Assembly (NCBI GenBank): GCA_002293045.1
Contig: DBCM01000067.1
Coordinates: forward strand, 1-35,441
Direction: 5' to 3'
Length of the DNA stretch: 35,441 nt
From: Flavobacteriales bacterium UBA958
GTDB taxonomy: Bacteria > Bacteroidota > Bacteroidia > Flavobacteriales_D > Crocinitomicaceae
A program made the translations under genes and the position numbers. Positions within the stretch are counted from its first letter, which is position 1; the number at the start of each line of letters is the position of its first letter. This document shows positions 28,108 through 35,441 of this stretch, piece by piece. The notes under the pieces were generated by a model that was not told where the DNA came from, made no database searches, and worked only from the letters and a program-made list of their open reading frames with translations.

Positions 28108-28317
28108 ATGAAAAAATTAGTATTAGCTGTTGCCTTGGTTACCATGAGCGGTTCCCTTGCTTCCAAAGTTTACGCTGCACAAACTGGCGTTAAAATGGAA
28201 TTCAATGATGATGACAAAAAGAAAAAGAAAAAGAAAAAAGGAAGTTGCTCTAGCACTGAACAAAAGAAATGTTGTTCAGGTTCTACTCAGAAGTCTGGAT
28301 GTGGCGATAAGCACTAA
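28108..28317 (+). CDS. Small exported Lys- and Cys-rich protein, unknown
   Basis: A 69-residue predicted protein starting at ATG 28108. The first 23 residues form a convincing signal peptide (MKKLVLAVALVTMSGSLASKVYA). The mature part has EFNDDD followed by eight lysines (37-44), then Cys47, the pair Cys55-Cys56, Cys65 and a terminal His69. Nothing in it suggests an enzyme. Disulfides or metal binding are possible. It follows psd by 28 bases, with a near-match box (TACTTTTA, 28086-28093) that could give it its own promoter, and ends just before a bidirectional terminator. The codons for the Lys run are A-rich hexamer-like repeats (AAAAAG). I do not recognise the family. Confidence 0.75.
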   Translation: MKKLVLAVALVTMSGSLASKVYAAQTGVKMEFNDDDKKKKKKKKGSCSSTEQKKCCSGSTQKSGCGDKH

Positions 28318-28333
28318 GCAAGCACAATCTAAC

Positions 28334-28359
28334 AAAAAAGGGGCCTAGGCCCCTTTTTT
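28334..28359. terminator. Bidirectional terminator between the small Lys/Cys gene and the acyl-CoA ligase
   Basis: Six A, then GGGGC, a CTAG loop, GCCCC and six T (28354-28359). It is perfectly self-complementary, so it serves both convergent transcription units. Confidence 0.9.
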
Positions 28360-28360
28360 A

Positions 28361-30118
28361 TTACTCAAAAATCTCATGGTAGGCTTGACTATATTTTTCA
28401 AGGATTACCTTACGTTTCAATTTAAGTGTTGGCGTTAATTCATTGCCTTCAATCGAGAATAAATCCGGTAAGAGCTTAATTTTTTTAAGCTGCTCCCAAT
28501 TCCCCAAATTGGCATTTACTTTTTCTACCTCTTCAAATATTCGTTTATAAACAGTTGGGTCGGCGATTATTTGTTCATTGCTCTGGCCCTCAAACGAAAG
28601 CTCATGCCGCTTAGCCCAAGCGCGTAAAAATGCATAATCTGGAACAATGAATGCGGCAGGGAACTTTTGATTTTCCCCAATTACCATGGCCTGCTCAATA
28701 AAACGTGATTCTTTCAAGGAATTTTCAATCGCTTGAGGGACGATGTATTTCCCTCCGGATGTTTTAAAAATTTCCTTTTTACGATCGGTAATTTTAAGGA
28801 ACTTTCCTTCAATAAACTCACCAATATCTCCGGTTTTAAGCCACCCATCGGCATCAAAGACCTCCTTTGTAGCGTCTTCATTATTATAGTATCCCATCAT
28901 AACATTCGGGCCCTTCACTAAAATCTCACCGTCCGAAGCAATCATTACCTCAACGTCATCGATTAAGGCACCAACGCTCCCAAAACGAATCCCGCGTTGA
29001 AATGAATTCACTGAAATCACTGGGGAAGTTTCTGTCATTCCATATCCTTCAAGAATAGGAATGCCCGCCGCAAGAAAAATTCGCGATAATCTGGGCTGTA
29101 AGGCGGCGCTTCCAGAGGCAATAGCGCGTACATTTCCACCCAAGGCTTCTTGCCATTTTTTGAAAATCAATTTCCTAGCGATGCCAAGCTTAAGATAATA
29201 CCACGAACCTTTACCCGTTTGCTCGTATTCTTCCGCTAATCCTACCGCCCAAAAAAACAGTTTTTTCTTCACCCCTGTTAAATCCTCCCCTTTCGCGATA
29301 ATCTTATCATATACCTTCTCAATCAGGCGAGGAACTGCACTGAACACGTCGGGCTGAACCTCTCGAATATTATCTCCAATGGTTTCCATGGACTCCGCAA
29401 AATAAATCGAAGCTCCGATATACATATACAAGTAGTGCAACATTCGTTCGTAAATGTGACACACTGGAAGAAAGGATAATACCTTAGAGGACTGATCTGC
29501 AGGGATAGGTTCTTCGCATGCCAGAACATTAGAAAGTACATTCTGGTGAGAAAGCATCACCCCCTTCGGGTTTCCTGTTGTTCCTGACGTGTAAATAATG
29601 GTTAGTAAGTCTTCAGGTCTCACCTGATCCATTCGTTCCTGTACCATCAATTCACTCACCTCATGAGTGAGCTCAAACAAGGTATTCCAAGAACGTACCT
29701 CGTTCAACTCATCAAAGGCATAAACTTCCTTTAAGGTGGTCAGTTGAGGTTTTACTTCTGTGATTTTGTCCGCAATTTCTTGGTTCCCAACAAACATGTA
29801 AGCCGCCGAACAATCGTTCAAAATAAAGGCATAATCTTTGGCTGAAATGGTTGGATAAAGTGGTACTAGCACCGCACCCACTTGTTGGACGGCGATGTCT
29901 AATATATTCCACTCATATCGATTTGTAGATGCCACAGCAACGCGATCACCGCTGGAAATCCCCAAATGAACTAGGGCTTTGGAAAGCCGCATGGAGCGGT
30001 CTAAAAAATCCTTCGTAGAAAGTGCTTGCCATTCGCCATTCACCTTCGTATTGAACATATGTTCTTGTGGAAAATTCTTTAACTGATGATAGGGTACATC
30101 AAATAATCGATTCAACAT
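28361..30118 (-). CDS. Long-chain fatty-acid--CoA ligase (AMP-forming)
   Basis: Adenylate-forming acyl-CoA synthetase of 585 residues. The AMP-binding P-loop TIIYTSGTTGNPKG is at about 173-186. Other family motifs are YGMTETSPVISVN and the hinge and C-terminal domain DGWLKTGDIGE, ITDRKKEIFKTSGGKYIVPQ. The length and the FACS-like linker favour long-chain substrates, which I infer rather than see. It lies 45 bases after a small helical protein on the same strand with no promoter box of its own, so the two are probably co-transcribed. Confidence 0.92.
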   Translation of the reverse strand: MLNRLFDVPYHQLKNFPQEHMFNTKVNGEWQALSTKDFLDRSMRLSKALVHLGISSGDRVAVASTNRYEWNILDIAVQQVGAVLVPLYPTISAKDYAFILNDCSAAYMFVGNQEIADKITEVKPQLTTLKEVYAFDELNEVRSWNTLFELTHEVSELMVQERMDQVRPEDLLTIIYTSGTTGNPKGVMLSHQNVLSNVLACEEPIPADQSSKVLSFLPVCHIYERMLHYLYMYIGASIYFAESMETIGDNIREVQPDVFSAVPRLIEKVYDKIIAKGEDLTGVKKKLFFWAVGLAEEYEQTGKGSWYYLKLGIARKLIFKKWQEALGGNVRAIASGSAALQPRLSRIFLAAGIPILEGYGMTETSPVISVNSFQRGIRFGSVGALIDDVEVMIASDGEILVKGPNVMMGYYNNEDATKEVFDADGWLKTGDIGEFIEGKFLKITDRKKEIFKTSGGKYIVPQAIENSLKESRFIEQAMVIGENQKFPAAFIVPDYAFLRAWAKRHELSFEGQSNEQIIADPTVYKRIFEEVEKVNANLGNWEQLKKIKLLPDLFSIEGNELTPTLKLKRKVILEKYSQAYHEIFE

Positions 30119-30163
30119 ATCAAAAAAATTTAGTTAGTATTCACTTGAAATGCTTGGCAAATC

Positions 30164-30424
30164 TTAATGATTTAAAGCATTTAACTTCTCGAGAAGCATT
30201 TCGGATTTCTGATCAAAGTCGCTAACAATCGCTTTAAAATCTGCTTTTGTTTTCCCTGAATTCATGCGTGAAAGCAACTCGTTGTAGGTAGAAATCACCT
30301 CTTCAATTAAGCCCTCTGCTGCTTCCGCTTTATCGTCGTTAACTTCCTGTACATAGATACACTCATCAATCACATCAATGATCATTGCATTGATTTGTTT
30401 TTTTAACGTTCGTTTATTTGCCAT
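30164..30424 (-). CDS. Small all-helical protein, unknown
   Basis: An 86-residue soluble protein with no signal peptide, predicted as two long helices (LKKQINAMIIDVIDECIYV to the end). It is acidic in the middle and rich in Lys, Glu and Ala. I do not recognise a named family; it looks like a conserved hypothetical of Bacteroidota. It begins at ATG 30424, 13 bases after the promoter box at 30438-30445, and lies 45 bases ahead of the acyl-CoA ligase gene, so a role linked to that ligase is possible but unproven. Confidence 0.75.
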   Translation of the reverse strand: MANKRTLKKQINAMIIDVIDECIYVQEVNDDKAEAAEGLIEEVISTYNELLSRMNSGKTKADFKAIVSDFDQKSEMLLEKLNALNH

Positions 30425-30437
30425 CGTGTGTTTTTTC

Positions 30438-30445
30438 CAAATATA
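30438..30445 (-). promoter_or_regulatory. Promoter -7 box ahead of the small helical protein and acyl-CoA ligase
   Basis: The minus strand reads TATATTTG, an exact TAnnTTTG match, with a leader of about 10 bases to the ATG at 30424. Confidence 0.55.
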
Positions 30446-30483
30446 TTCATTTTAATCATACCAAAGCGCCCGAAGTAAATCGC

Positions 30484-30491
30484 TACTTTTG
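30484..30491 (+). promoter_or_regulatory. Promoter -7 box ahead of the rlmI-like gene
   Basis: This reads TACTTTTG, an exact TAnnTTTG match ending four bases before the GTG at 30496. The predicted start of transcription is about 30495, so the mRNA would be leaderless, which argues against the much longer frame that begins upstream. Confidence 0.55.
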
Positions 30492-30495
30492 CACT

Positions 30496-31668
30496 GTGGA
30501 TCAAATCATAACTTTAAAGAAAGGAAAAGAAGCCTCCTTGCTCAGAAAACATCCATGGGTATTTTCAGGGGCAATTGCTTCGAACTGTGAGGCATTCGAA
30601 GATGGAGAACTGGTTTCTGTACACGGATGGAATGGCGCCTTTTTAGCCAAAGGGCACTTTCAGCACGGATCAATCGCCATTCGGATTCTATCTTTTAGCA
30701 ATGAGGAACTCGACCAAGCATTTTGGAACTCCCGTTTACAAGGAATGATTGAGTTGCGAAAAAGTCTGGGTTTATTATCGCAAACTAATTCCATTTTTAG
30801 AATTTGCCACGGTGAAGGAGACGAATTGCCTGGATTAATCATAGATTATTATACGGGAGTCGCGGTCATTCAATGCCACTCTATTGGAATGGTACAACAT
30901 CTCAAGGAAATAACAGAAGCGCTGAGAATTACCCTTGGGGATTCCTTAAATGCCGTCTACCATAAATCTTCAGAGACCTTACCAAAAAGACACGAGGTGC
31001 GCGACGAATACTTGTACGGACAAGCGGCAACGCCACACCATGCCATAGAAGATGGAATCACCTATGCCATTGATTGGGTTCATGGACAAAAAACCGGATT
31101 TTTTATTGATCAGCGAGATAACCGGACCTTACTGGGTCAATTATCTAAAGGAAAAAAAGTGCTCAATGCATTTTGCTACTCCGGCGGATTCAGTTTACAG
31201 GCCTTAAAGCACGGCGCAACCTTGGTCTATTCCTTAGATAGCTCACAGAAAGCCATCGCCTTGGTTGCTGAAAATGTTGCGATTAATGGATTTGAAGACC
31301 GACATGTTTCTGTGGTGGCAGATGCAATGGAATTTATGAAAGATTTACCGGAAGCCTTTGATATCATCATTTTGGACCCACCTGCCTTTGCGAAGCACCT
31401 AGACAAAAAGCACAAAGCGGTACAGGGATATAAGCGGTTAAATGCCCATGCACTGAGACAAATAAAACCCGGTGGGATGTTGGTTACTTTCTCTTGCTCT
31501 CAAGTCATTGATAAGGCTTTATTCAATCACACCATCATCTCTGCAGCGATTGAATCTCGGAGAAATGTAAAAATACTTTATCAACTGCACCAACCAGCGG
31601 ATCACCCAATCGGTGCATTTCATCCAGAAGGTGAATATCTAAAAGGGTTAGTGGTTTATGTCGAATAA
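30496..31668 (+). CDS. RlmI-like class I SAM-dependent rRNA (cytosine-C5) methyltransferase
   Basis: A 390-residue protein, close to the 396 of E. coli RlmI (23S rRNA m5C1962). An N-terminal PUA domain (VDQIITLKKGKEASLLRKHPWVFSG) is followed by an EEHEE-like region and the Rossmann methyltransferase core. The SAM loop VLNAFCYSGGFSLQAL, the motif IIILDPPAFAK and the probable catalytic Cys in VTFSCSQVI are all visible. I chose the GTG at 30496; the open frame extends upstream to 30418, but only with a TTG start that would overlap the divergent gene. Its stop region overlaps the MATE start by 11 bases. It could be a related methyltransferase with another target site. Confidence 0.88.
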   Translation: MDQIITLKKGKEASLLRKHPWVFSGAIASNCEAFEDGELVSVHGWNGAFLAKGHFQHGSIAIRILSFSNEELDQAFWNSRLQGMIELRKSLGLLSQTNSIFRICHGEGDELPGLIIDYYTGVAVIQCHSIGMVQHLKEITEALRITLGDSLNAVYHKSSETLPKRHEVRDEYLYGQAATPHHAIEDGITYAIDWVHGQKTGFFIDQRDNRTLLGQLSKGKKVLNAFCYSGGFSLQALKHGATLVYSLDSSQKAIALVAENVAINGFEDRHVSVVADAMEFMKDLPEAFDIIILDPPAFAKHLDKKHKAVQGYKRLNAHALRQIKPGGMLVTFSCSQVIDKALFNHTIISAAIESRRNVKILYQLHQPADHPIGAFHPEGEYLKGLVVYVE

Positions 31669-32998
31669 CTTATTGCCCCTCTCCTACCGCTCGATTCTAG
31701 GGGTAGCTTTGCCCATGATGGTATCCGGTTTTATTCAATCCATCGTGTTGATTACAGATTCTGCGTTTATCAGCAGATACAGCATAGCAGGATTTGATGC
31801 CGTTGGAAATGCGGGCTTAGCCTACATCACCTTTTTCATGATGTTGCTCGGAATGTCAGATGGCGCGCAAATACTCATGGCGAGAAGGATTGGTGAATCA
31901 CGCTCCGATCAGCTTGGAAGAATCCTCAATGCTACCTGGCTAACCCTTGGCGTGCTCGCCCTGTTGTTCTTCGCAATCCTCACCCTTTACATTCCATCTT
32001 GGATAAGTGCTTATTCACGCAACCACGAGGTTGCATCCCTTCAGGGTGAATATATACAGCACCGTTCGTTCGCCCTATTTTTCAGCATGATTACCCTTGG
32101 CTTTCAAGCCTTCTACCTTGCACGAGGAAAATCATGGGTGGTATTAATTGCTGCAGTACTCACCGCCAGTACCAACATTATTTTTGATTACCTACTTATT
32201 TTTGGGGTGGGGGTCTTTCCTGAAATGGGTGTTGCTGGTGCGGCTACCGCATCAAGCATTGCTGACGGCGTGGGCATGGTATTTTTACTTTGCTTCACGC
32301 TCCTTTCCTCAGAAAATAAAGCCTACCATCTTTTCAGTTCCATCAAGGGGATTTGGATTGAATTGAAGGAATTAATCAGCCTAGGAACCCCGCTCTTAGT
32401 TCAAGGGTTTTCCTCCCTCTTTACATGGACCCTCTTTTTTACATGGATCGAACAAATGGGGAAATACGAACTCACGGTATCCCAAAACATTCGTTCCATT
32501 TATTTTCTGGCCTTCGTTCCCATCTGGGGATTTGCAGGAACAACCAAAACCTACATTTCCCAATACATTGGCGCGGCCAAGCAAGAAGAACTGCCACGGA
32601 TACAGCGTCGGATTCAATGGCTAACTTTGTTGTTTATGATGTTCAGTTTTCACGGCGCCATTTTTTATCCCGAAACTATGATTTCATTGATTAATCCGCA
32701 TGAGGAGTACCTAAAAGAAAGCAGTTCAATTCTGAGACTCGTTACTGGTTCCATCCTGCTGTATGCGATGGTTTCAGTTTATTTTCAAACCATTCATGGC
32801 AGTGGAAATACCCTCGCTTCTATGACCATTGAATTCATTTCCGTTGGAATCTATACCTGCAGCGTTTACCTGTTTATTAAAGTATGGTCCTTTGATATTT
32901 ACCACGTTTGGACCGTAGAATATATTTACTTTGGAACCATGGGGCTCTTGTCTTATTTATATTTGAAGTTATTTTCTTGGAACAATAAACGCATTTAA
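31658..32998 (+). CDS. MATE-family efflux transporter
   Basis: A 446-residue polytopic membrane protein with about 12 hydrophobic segments in two similar halves. The start (LPLSYRSILGVALPMMVSGFI, DSAFISRYSIAGFDAVGNAG) and the sequence QILMARRIGESR are typical of the multidrug and toxin extrusion family (NorM/DinF-like). The substrate cannot be predicted. It overlaps the rlmI-like gene by 11 bases, and its TAA is followed without a gap by the fmt ATG, so all three are likely one operon. Confidence 0.93.
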   Translation: MSNNLLPLSYRSILGVALPMMVSGFIQSIVLITDSAFISRYSIAGFDAVGNAGLAYITFFMMLLGMSDGAQILMARRIGESRSDQLGRILNATWLTLGVLALLFFAILTLYIPSWISAYSRNHEVASLQGEYIQHRSFALFFSMITLGFQAFYLARGKSWVVLIAAVLTASTNIIFDYLLIFGVGVFPEMGVAGAATASSIADGVGMVFLLCFTLLSSENKAYHLFSSIKGIWIELKELISLGTPLLVQGFSSLFTWTLFFTWIEQMGKYELTVSQNIRSIYFLAFVPIWGFAGTTKTYISQYIGAAKQEELPRIQRRIQWLTLLFMMFSFHGAIFYPETMISLINPHEEYLKESSSILRLVTGSILLYAMVSVYFQTIHGSGNTLASMTIEFISVGIYTCSVYLFIKVWSFDIYHVWTVEYIYFGTMGLLSYLYLKLFSWNNKRI

Positions 32999-33943
32999 AT
33001 GGGATTACGCATCGTATTTATGGGAACCCCGGAATTTGCAAGCCATATGCTTGATGGTTTAATTTCGTCAAATCATACGGTAGTTGGAGTGGTTACTGTG
33101 GCGGATAAACCTGCAGGACGAGGGCAGCAGCTTAGATCAAGTGCTGTTAAAGTGAGGGCCAGCGAAGCTGGTATTCCAATCCTACAACCTATTTCCTTGA
33201 AGGACGAAGCCTTTTTGTCGGAATTGCGTGCATTTAATGCCGATGTATTTGTGGTTGTTGCATTCAGAATGTTACCTGCACTGGTTTGGCAGATGCCTTC
33301 CAAAGGAACCATAAACCTCCATGCCTCTCTCCTACCCGCCTATCGCGGTGCTGCACCAATCAATTGGACAATCATTAACGGAGAAACCAGGACGGGATTA
33401 ACAACGTTTTTTATTAACGAGGCGATAGATTGCGGAGCAATCCTAAACCAGTGTTTTATCGAAATTACACCTGGATTAACGGCTGGAGCATTACACGACC
33501 GCATGCTTGACCCGGGAGTACACTTAATCAAAGAGACCTTGGAAGCCATTGAATTTAACCGAACACAATCCATTCCTCAAGCAAGTAGTGGCTCCGAAAA
33601 AGAGGCTCCGAAACTCACAAAACTCAATACCCGAATAGACTTTTCCCTCACAGGTACAGAAATCACAAATTTCGTGAATGGATTAAATCCATATCCAAGC
33701 GCGTATTGCATCTTAAAACACATCCCTACACAGCGTATGATGAATTTTAAAATCTTTGGCGGCATGTTTATCGCAGACGAACACCCTCGCGAGGGGCTTT
33801 CTTCGGGTAAAGATGGATTACTCTTCCCGTGTAAAGATGGCTATTTCTGTGTGCAAACCCTTCAAATGGAAGGAAGGCGCGGTATGAGTCATAAAGAATT
33901 CTTAGCCGGCAACGACATAAGGCAATTTGAAGTAAGTGTATGA
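32999..33943 (+). CDS. fmt: Methionyl-tRNA formyltransferase
   Basis: Formylates Met-tRNAi with 10-formyl-tetrahydrofolate for translation initiation. It has 314 residues. The N-terminal FMGTPEFASHMLDGL and DKPAGRGQQL are typical. The catalytic residues Asn106 and His108 in INLHASLLPAYRGAAPINW, and Asp144 in NEAIDCGAIL, sit at the same numbers as in E. coli Fmt. The C-terminal tRNA-binding domain follows (NGLNPYPSAYC). The start is fixed by direct abutment to the MATE stop. There is no def gene beside it. Confidence 0.97.
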   Translation: MGLRIVFMGTPEFASHMLDGLISSNHTVVGVVTVADKPAGRGQQLRSSAVKVRASEAGIPILQPISLKDEAFLSELRAFNADVFVVVAFRMLPALVWQMPSKGTINLHASLLPAYRGAAPINWTIINGETRTGLTTFFINEAIDCGAILNQCFIEITPGLTAGALHDRMLDPGVHLIKETLEAIEFNRTQSIPQASSGSEKEAPKLTKLNTRIDFSLTGTEITNFVNGLNPYPSAYCILKHIPTQRMMNFKIFGGMFIADEHPREGLSSGKDGLLFPCKDGYFCVQTLQMEGRRGMSHKEFLAGNDIRQFEVSV

Positions 33944-33998
33944 TCTTTTTTCGACTTGTTGTATTGTTAACTTGAAATAGTATTATTTTTAGCCTTGA

Positions 33999-34352
33999 AT
34001 GTCAGATTTCAAATCAAATAGAAAGGAACTTGATGAAGAGTTAGAGAAATTCATGCGCTTGCTTGAAGATTTACTTCCTCATTATCATCATTTGCTAAAA
34101 AAAGAACCGCTCACTTCGGAAGAGCTGAAGCGCTTAGGAGAAATTGAACATTACTTAATTGGTGTAAACGCCAAGATTCTTGAAATTAAAAAACGCTTAG
34201 AGCAGGACCTGTTTGGGCAATCTTTAGATGTTTATTACAAAACTAAACGAGATGCGATTTCGGGAAATCCACATGCTAAATTAAAATTAGAACGGATGAG
34301 GGATTCTTTTTCAGAAGCGCTGCAGGGAGGTGAAATCTTCAATTTCAATTGA
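33999..34352 (+). CDS. Small helical protein, unknown
   Basis: A 117-residue soluble protein, charged and almost entirely helical. A likely coiled-coil hairpin runs from SNRKELDEELEKFMRLLEDL through LKRLGEIEHYLIGVNAKILEI to KKRLEQDLFG. There is no signal peptide or membrane segment. I do not recognise a named family. It lies 55 bases after fmt, with a one-mismatch box (TATTTTTA, 33984-33991) eight bases ahead of its ATG, and about 36 bases ahead of gpsA. Its stop overlaps a 10-base tandem repeat. Confidence 0.7.
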   Translation: MSDFKSNRKELDEELEKFMRLLEDLLPHYHHLLKKEPLTSEELKRLGEIEHYLIGVNAKILEIKKRLEQDLFGQSLDVYYKTKRDAISGNPHAKLKLERMRDSFSEALQGGEIFNFN

Positions 34353-34370
34353 TTTCTTAAGATTTCTTAA
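34351..34370 (+). repeat. 10-bp tandem repeat containing half of a palindrome
   Basis: GATTTCTTAA occurs twice in tandem, the first copy overlapping the stop codon of the upstream gene. The second copy and the following GAA form the 10-bp palindrome TTCTTAAGAA (34364-34373), four bases upstream of the gpsA promoter box. It may be an operator, or chance in AT-rich DNA. Confidence 0.5.
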
Positions 34371-34377
34371 GAATCAC

Positions 34378-34385
34378 TAACTTTG
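34378..34385 (+). promoter_or_regulatory. Promoter -7 box ahead of gpsA
   Basis: This reads TAACTTTG, an exact TAnnTTTG match. The expected start of transcription is about 34389, exactly the upstream ATG of gpsA, or 21 bases ahead of the internal ATG at 34410. Confidence 0.55.
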
Positions 34386-34388
34386 ACC

Positions 34389-35396
34389 ATGGTTAATACT
34401 ACACAACCGATGCGAATTGGGGTGATTGGAAGTGGAAGCTGGGCCACCGCATTGGTTAAGCTCTTTGCTAACAATCAACCCGTAATTCATTGGTGGGTTC
34501 GTTCTGAAGAATCCATTGCTCATATTCAAGCTTTTAAACACAATCCGAAATACCTGCAATCTGCGGAACTCCATGTTACTTCTTTGAAGTTGAGTAGCTC
34601 CTTAACCGAAGTAATTACAGCAAGTGATTGTTTGGTGGTTGCTGTTCCTGCAGCATTCATTCATGAGGTTTTCCAGCACATTGATCCCCAAGTTTTTGAA
34701 GGAAAACGAATTATCTCAGCGGTTAAAGGCATTATTCCAGAATTCAATGCCATCCCTGCACGTTATTTTCACAAAACGTTTGGAATCCCCTACTCAGCCA
34801 TTGGAATTATCTGCGGGCCCTGTCATGCAGAAGAGGTTGCTTTGGAGCGGCTTTCGTATTTAACCGTGGGGTGCGATGATCCCGTTCTTGCAGAGTATGT
34901 GGCGCAATCACTGCGCTGTCGATATATAAAAGTAACGGTCAGCGAAGATTTATTTGGCGCTGAAATTTCTGCCATACTCAAAAACGTGTATGCCATTGCC
35001 TCGGGAATTTGTGCAGGACTCGGCTACGGGGACAACTTCCAAGCAGTACTTGTATCCAATGCCATTCAAGAAATTGAGCGGTTTATTGACGTAGTAAATC
35101 CCGTACATCGCGATGTAAAAAACAGCGCCTACTTGGGGGATTTATTGGTAACGGCCTATTCTAAATTCTCCAGGAACCGAACCTTTGGGTTCATGATTGG
35201 AAAAGGATATTCCGTAAAAACGGCATCCCTTGAAATCGGTATGATTGCAGAGGGGTACTATGCGACCAAAAGTCTCATGGAAATAAATGAAAAATTTCAG
35301 GTTGAATTACCCATTTTAACCGCTGTTTTTCAAATCATCTATGGCAATCGATCTGCCCGAAAAACCATGCAAGAATTAGCAGAAAAACTCAGTTAG
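34389..35396 (+). CDS. gpsA: Glycerol-3-phosphate dehydrogenase (NAD(P)+)
   Basis: Reduces dihydroxyacetone phosphate to sn-glycerol-3-phosphate for phospholipid synthesis. It has 335 residues. The Rossmann motif is in MRIGVIGSGSWATALVKLF. The substrate-domain segments IICGPCHAEE and EISAILKNVYAIASGICAGL (with the conserved KN) follow, as does AYLGDLLVTAYSKFSRNRTFG. Two starts are plausible: ATG 34389 (MVNTTQPMRIG) and ATG 34410 (MRIGVIGSG). The second matches the usual family start, and the promoter box gives it a 21-base leader; the first would be leaderless. The aspartate kinase gene follows after two bases. Confidence 0.95.
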   Translation: MVNTTQPMRIGVIGSGSWATALVKLFANNQPVIHWWVRSEESIAHIQAFKHNPKYLQSAELHVTSLKLSSSLTEVITASDCLVVAVPAAFIHEVFQHIDPQVFEGKRIISAVKGIIPEFNAIPARYFHKTFGIPYSAIGIICGPCHAEEVALERLSYLTVGCDDPVLAEYVAQSLRCRYIKVTVSEDLFGAEISAILKNVYAIASGICAGLGYGDNFQAVLVSNAIQEIERFIDVVNPVHRDVKNSAYLGDLLVTAYSKFSRNRTFGFMIGKGYSVKTASLEIGMIAEGYYATKSLMEINEKFQVELPILTAVFQIIYGNRSARKTMQELAEKLS

Positions 35397-35398
35397 CG

Positions 35399-35441
35399 AT
35401 GAAGGTATTTAAATTTGGGGGAGCCTCGGTGAAGGATGCAG
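35399..35441 (+). CDS. Aspartate kinase, N-terminal fragment cut by window edge
   Basis: Only the first 14 codons are present: MKVFKFGGASVKDA. The KFGGASV motif is the phosphate-binding start of aspartokinases, which phosphorylate aspartate in the lysine/threonine/methionine pathway. It begins two bases after the gpsA stop, so the two are probably co-transcribed. Whether it is a stand-alone kinase or a fusion with homoserine dehydrogenase cannot be seen. Confidence 0.8.
   Translation, partial: MKVFKFGGASVKDA

Noticed and set aside
28157..28348. Alternative-frame ORF across the Lys-repeat region, as a possible frameshift product
   Set aside because: The A-rich run is not in the phase of a known slippery heptamer, and the other frame has no conserved features.

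Overview
The window is a dense chromosomal stretch from a Bacteroidota bacterium, most likely order Flavobacteriales. I infer this from a type IX secretion/gliding gene cluster (PorU, PorV, a PorP/SprF protein, GldJ), a DUF1573 protein, Bacteroidota-type housekeeping gene orders (nudix/pyrE/SRPBCC/birA/rsfS/ftsH/cdsA/psd), the lack of Shine-Dalgarno-like sites, and many exact copies of the Bacteroidota -7 promoter box TAnnTTTG in front of transcription units. I saw no tRNA, rRNA, insertion sequence, prophage or CRISPR array, and no gene-free stretch longer than about 120 bases.

Layout. 1-8189 (minus strand): porU, porV and ispF form one apparent unit. It is followed by pyrR, pyrB, a single STAS-domain protein and rnz (cut by the window edge), which have their own promoter. 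8327-12112 (plus): porP/sprF-like gene and an unusually long gldJ. 12164-13441 (plus): murF, separated from gldJ by a terminator that carries a promoter box against its left arm. 13438-14520 (minus): prfB; 14597-14974 (plus): gcvH; 15029-16981 (minus): gyrB; then a glutathione peroxidase-like protein (minus) and an OmpA-domain protein (plus). 18587-22289 (minus): valS, a DUF1573 protein and a Nudix protein. 22288-23331 (plus): pyrE and an SRPBCC-like protein. 23324-24052 (minus): birA. 24130-28317 (plus): rsfS, ftsH, cdsA, psd and a small exported Lys/Cys-rich protein. 28361-30424 (minus): long-chain acyl-CoA ligase and a small helical protein. 30496-35441 (plus): rlmI-like methyltransferase, MATE exporter, fmt, a small helical protein, gpsA and the first codons of an aspartate kinase.

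How the genes fit together. PorU and PorV belong to the outer-membrane sortase/attachment machinery of type IX secretion. PorP/SprF and GldJ belong to the same system and to gliding. The rest is core metabolism and information processing: pyrimidine synthesis (pyrB, pyrE, pyrR), isoprenoids (ispF), peptidoglycan (murF), phospholipids (cdsA, psd, gpsA, fadD-like), translation (prfB, valS, rsfS, fmt, rlmI-like), DNA topology (gyrB) and protein quality control (ftsH).

Most notable signals: (1) GldJ carries about 335 extra residues, including an Ig/PKD-like domain, inside its sulfatase-modifying-factor fold. (2) Several promoter boxes sit so close to start codons (porU, pyrR, prfB, pyrE, rlmI, possibly gpsA) that their mRNAs should be leaderless or nearly so. 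(3) The Nudix gene and pyrE share a CATG as overlapping divergent start codons, with face-to-face promoters. (4) The gldJ terminator and the murF promoter overlap. I do not see a convincing entirely new multi-gene system. The GldJ variant and the leaderless promoter architecture are the best leads.
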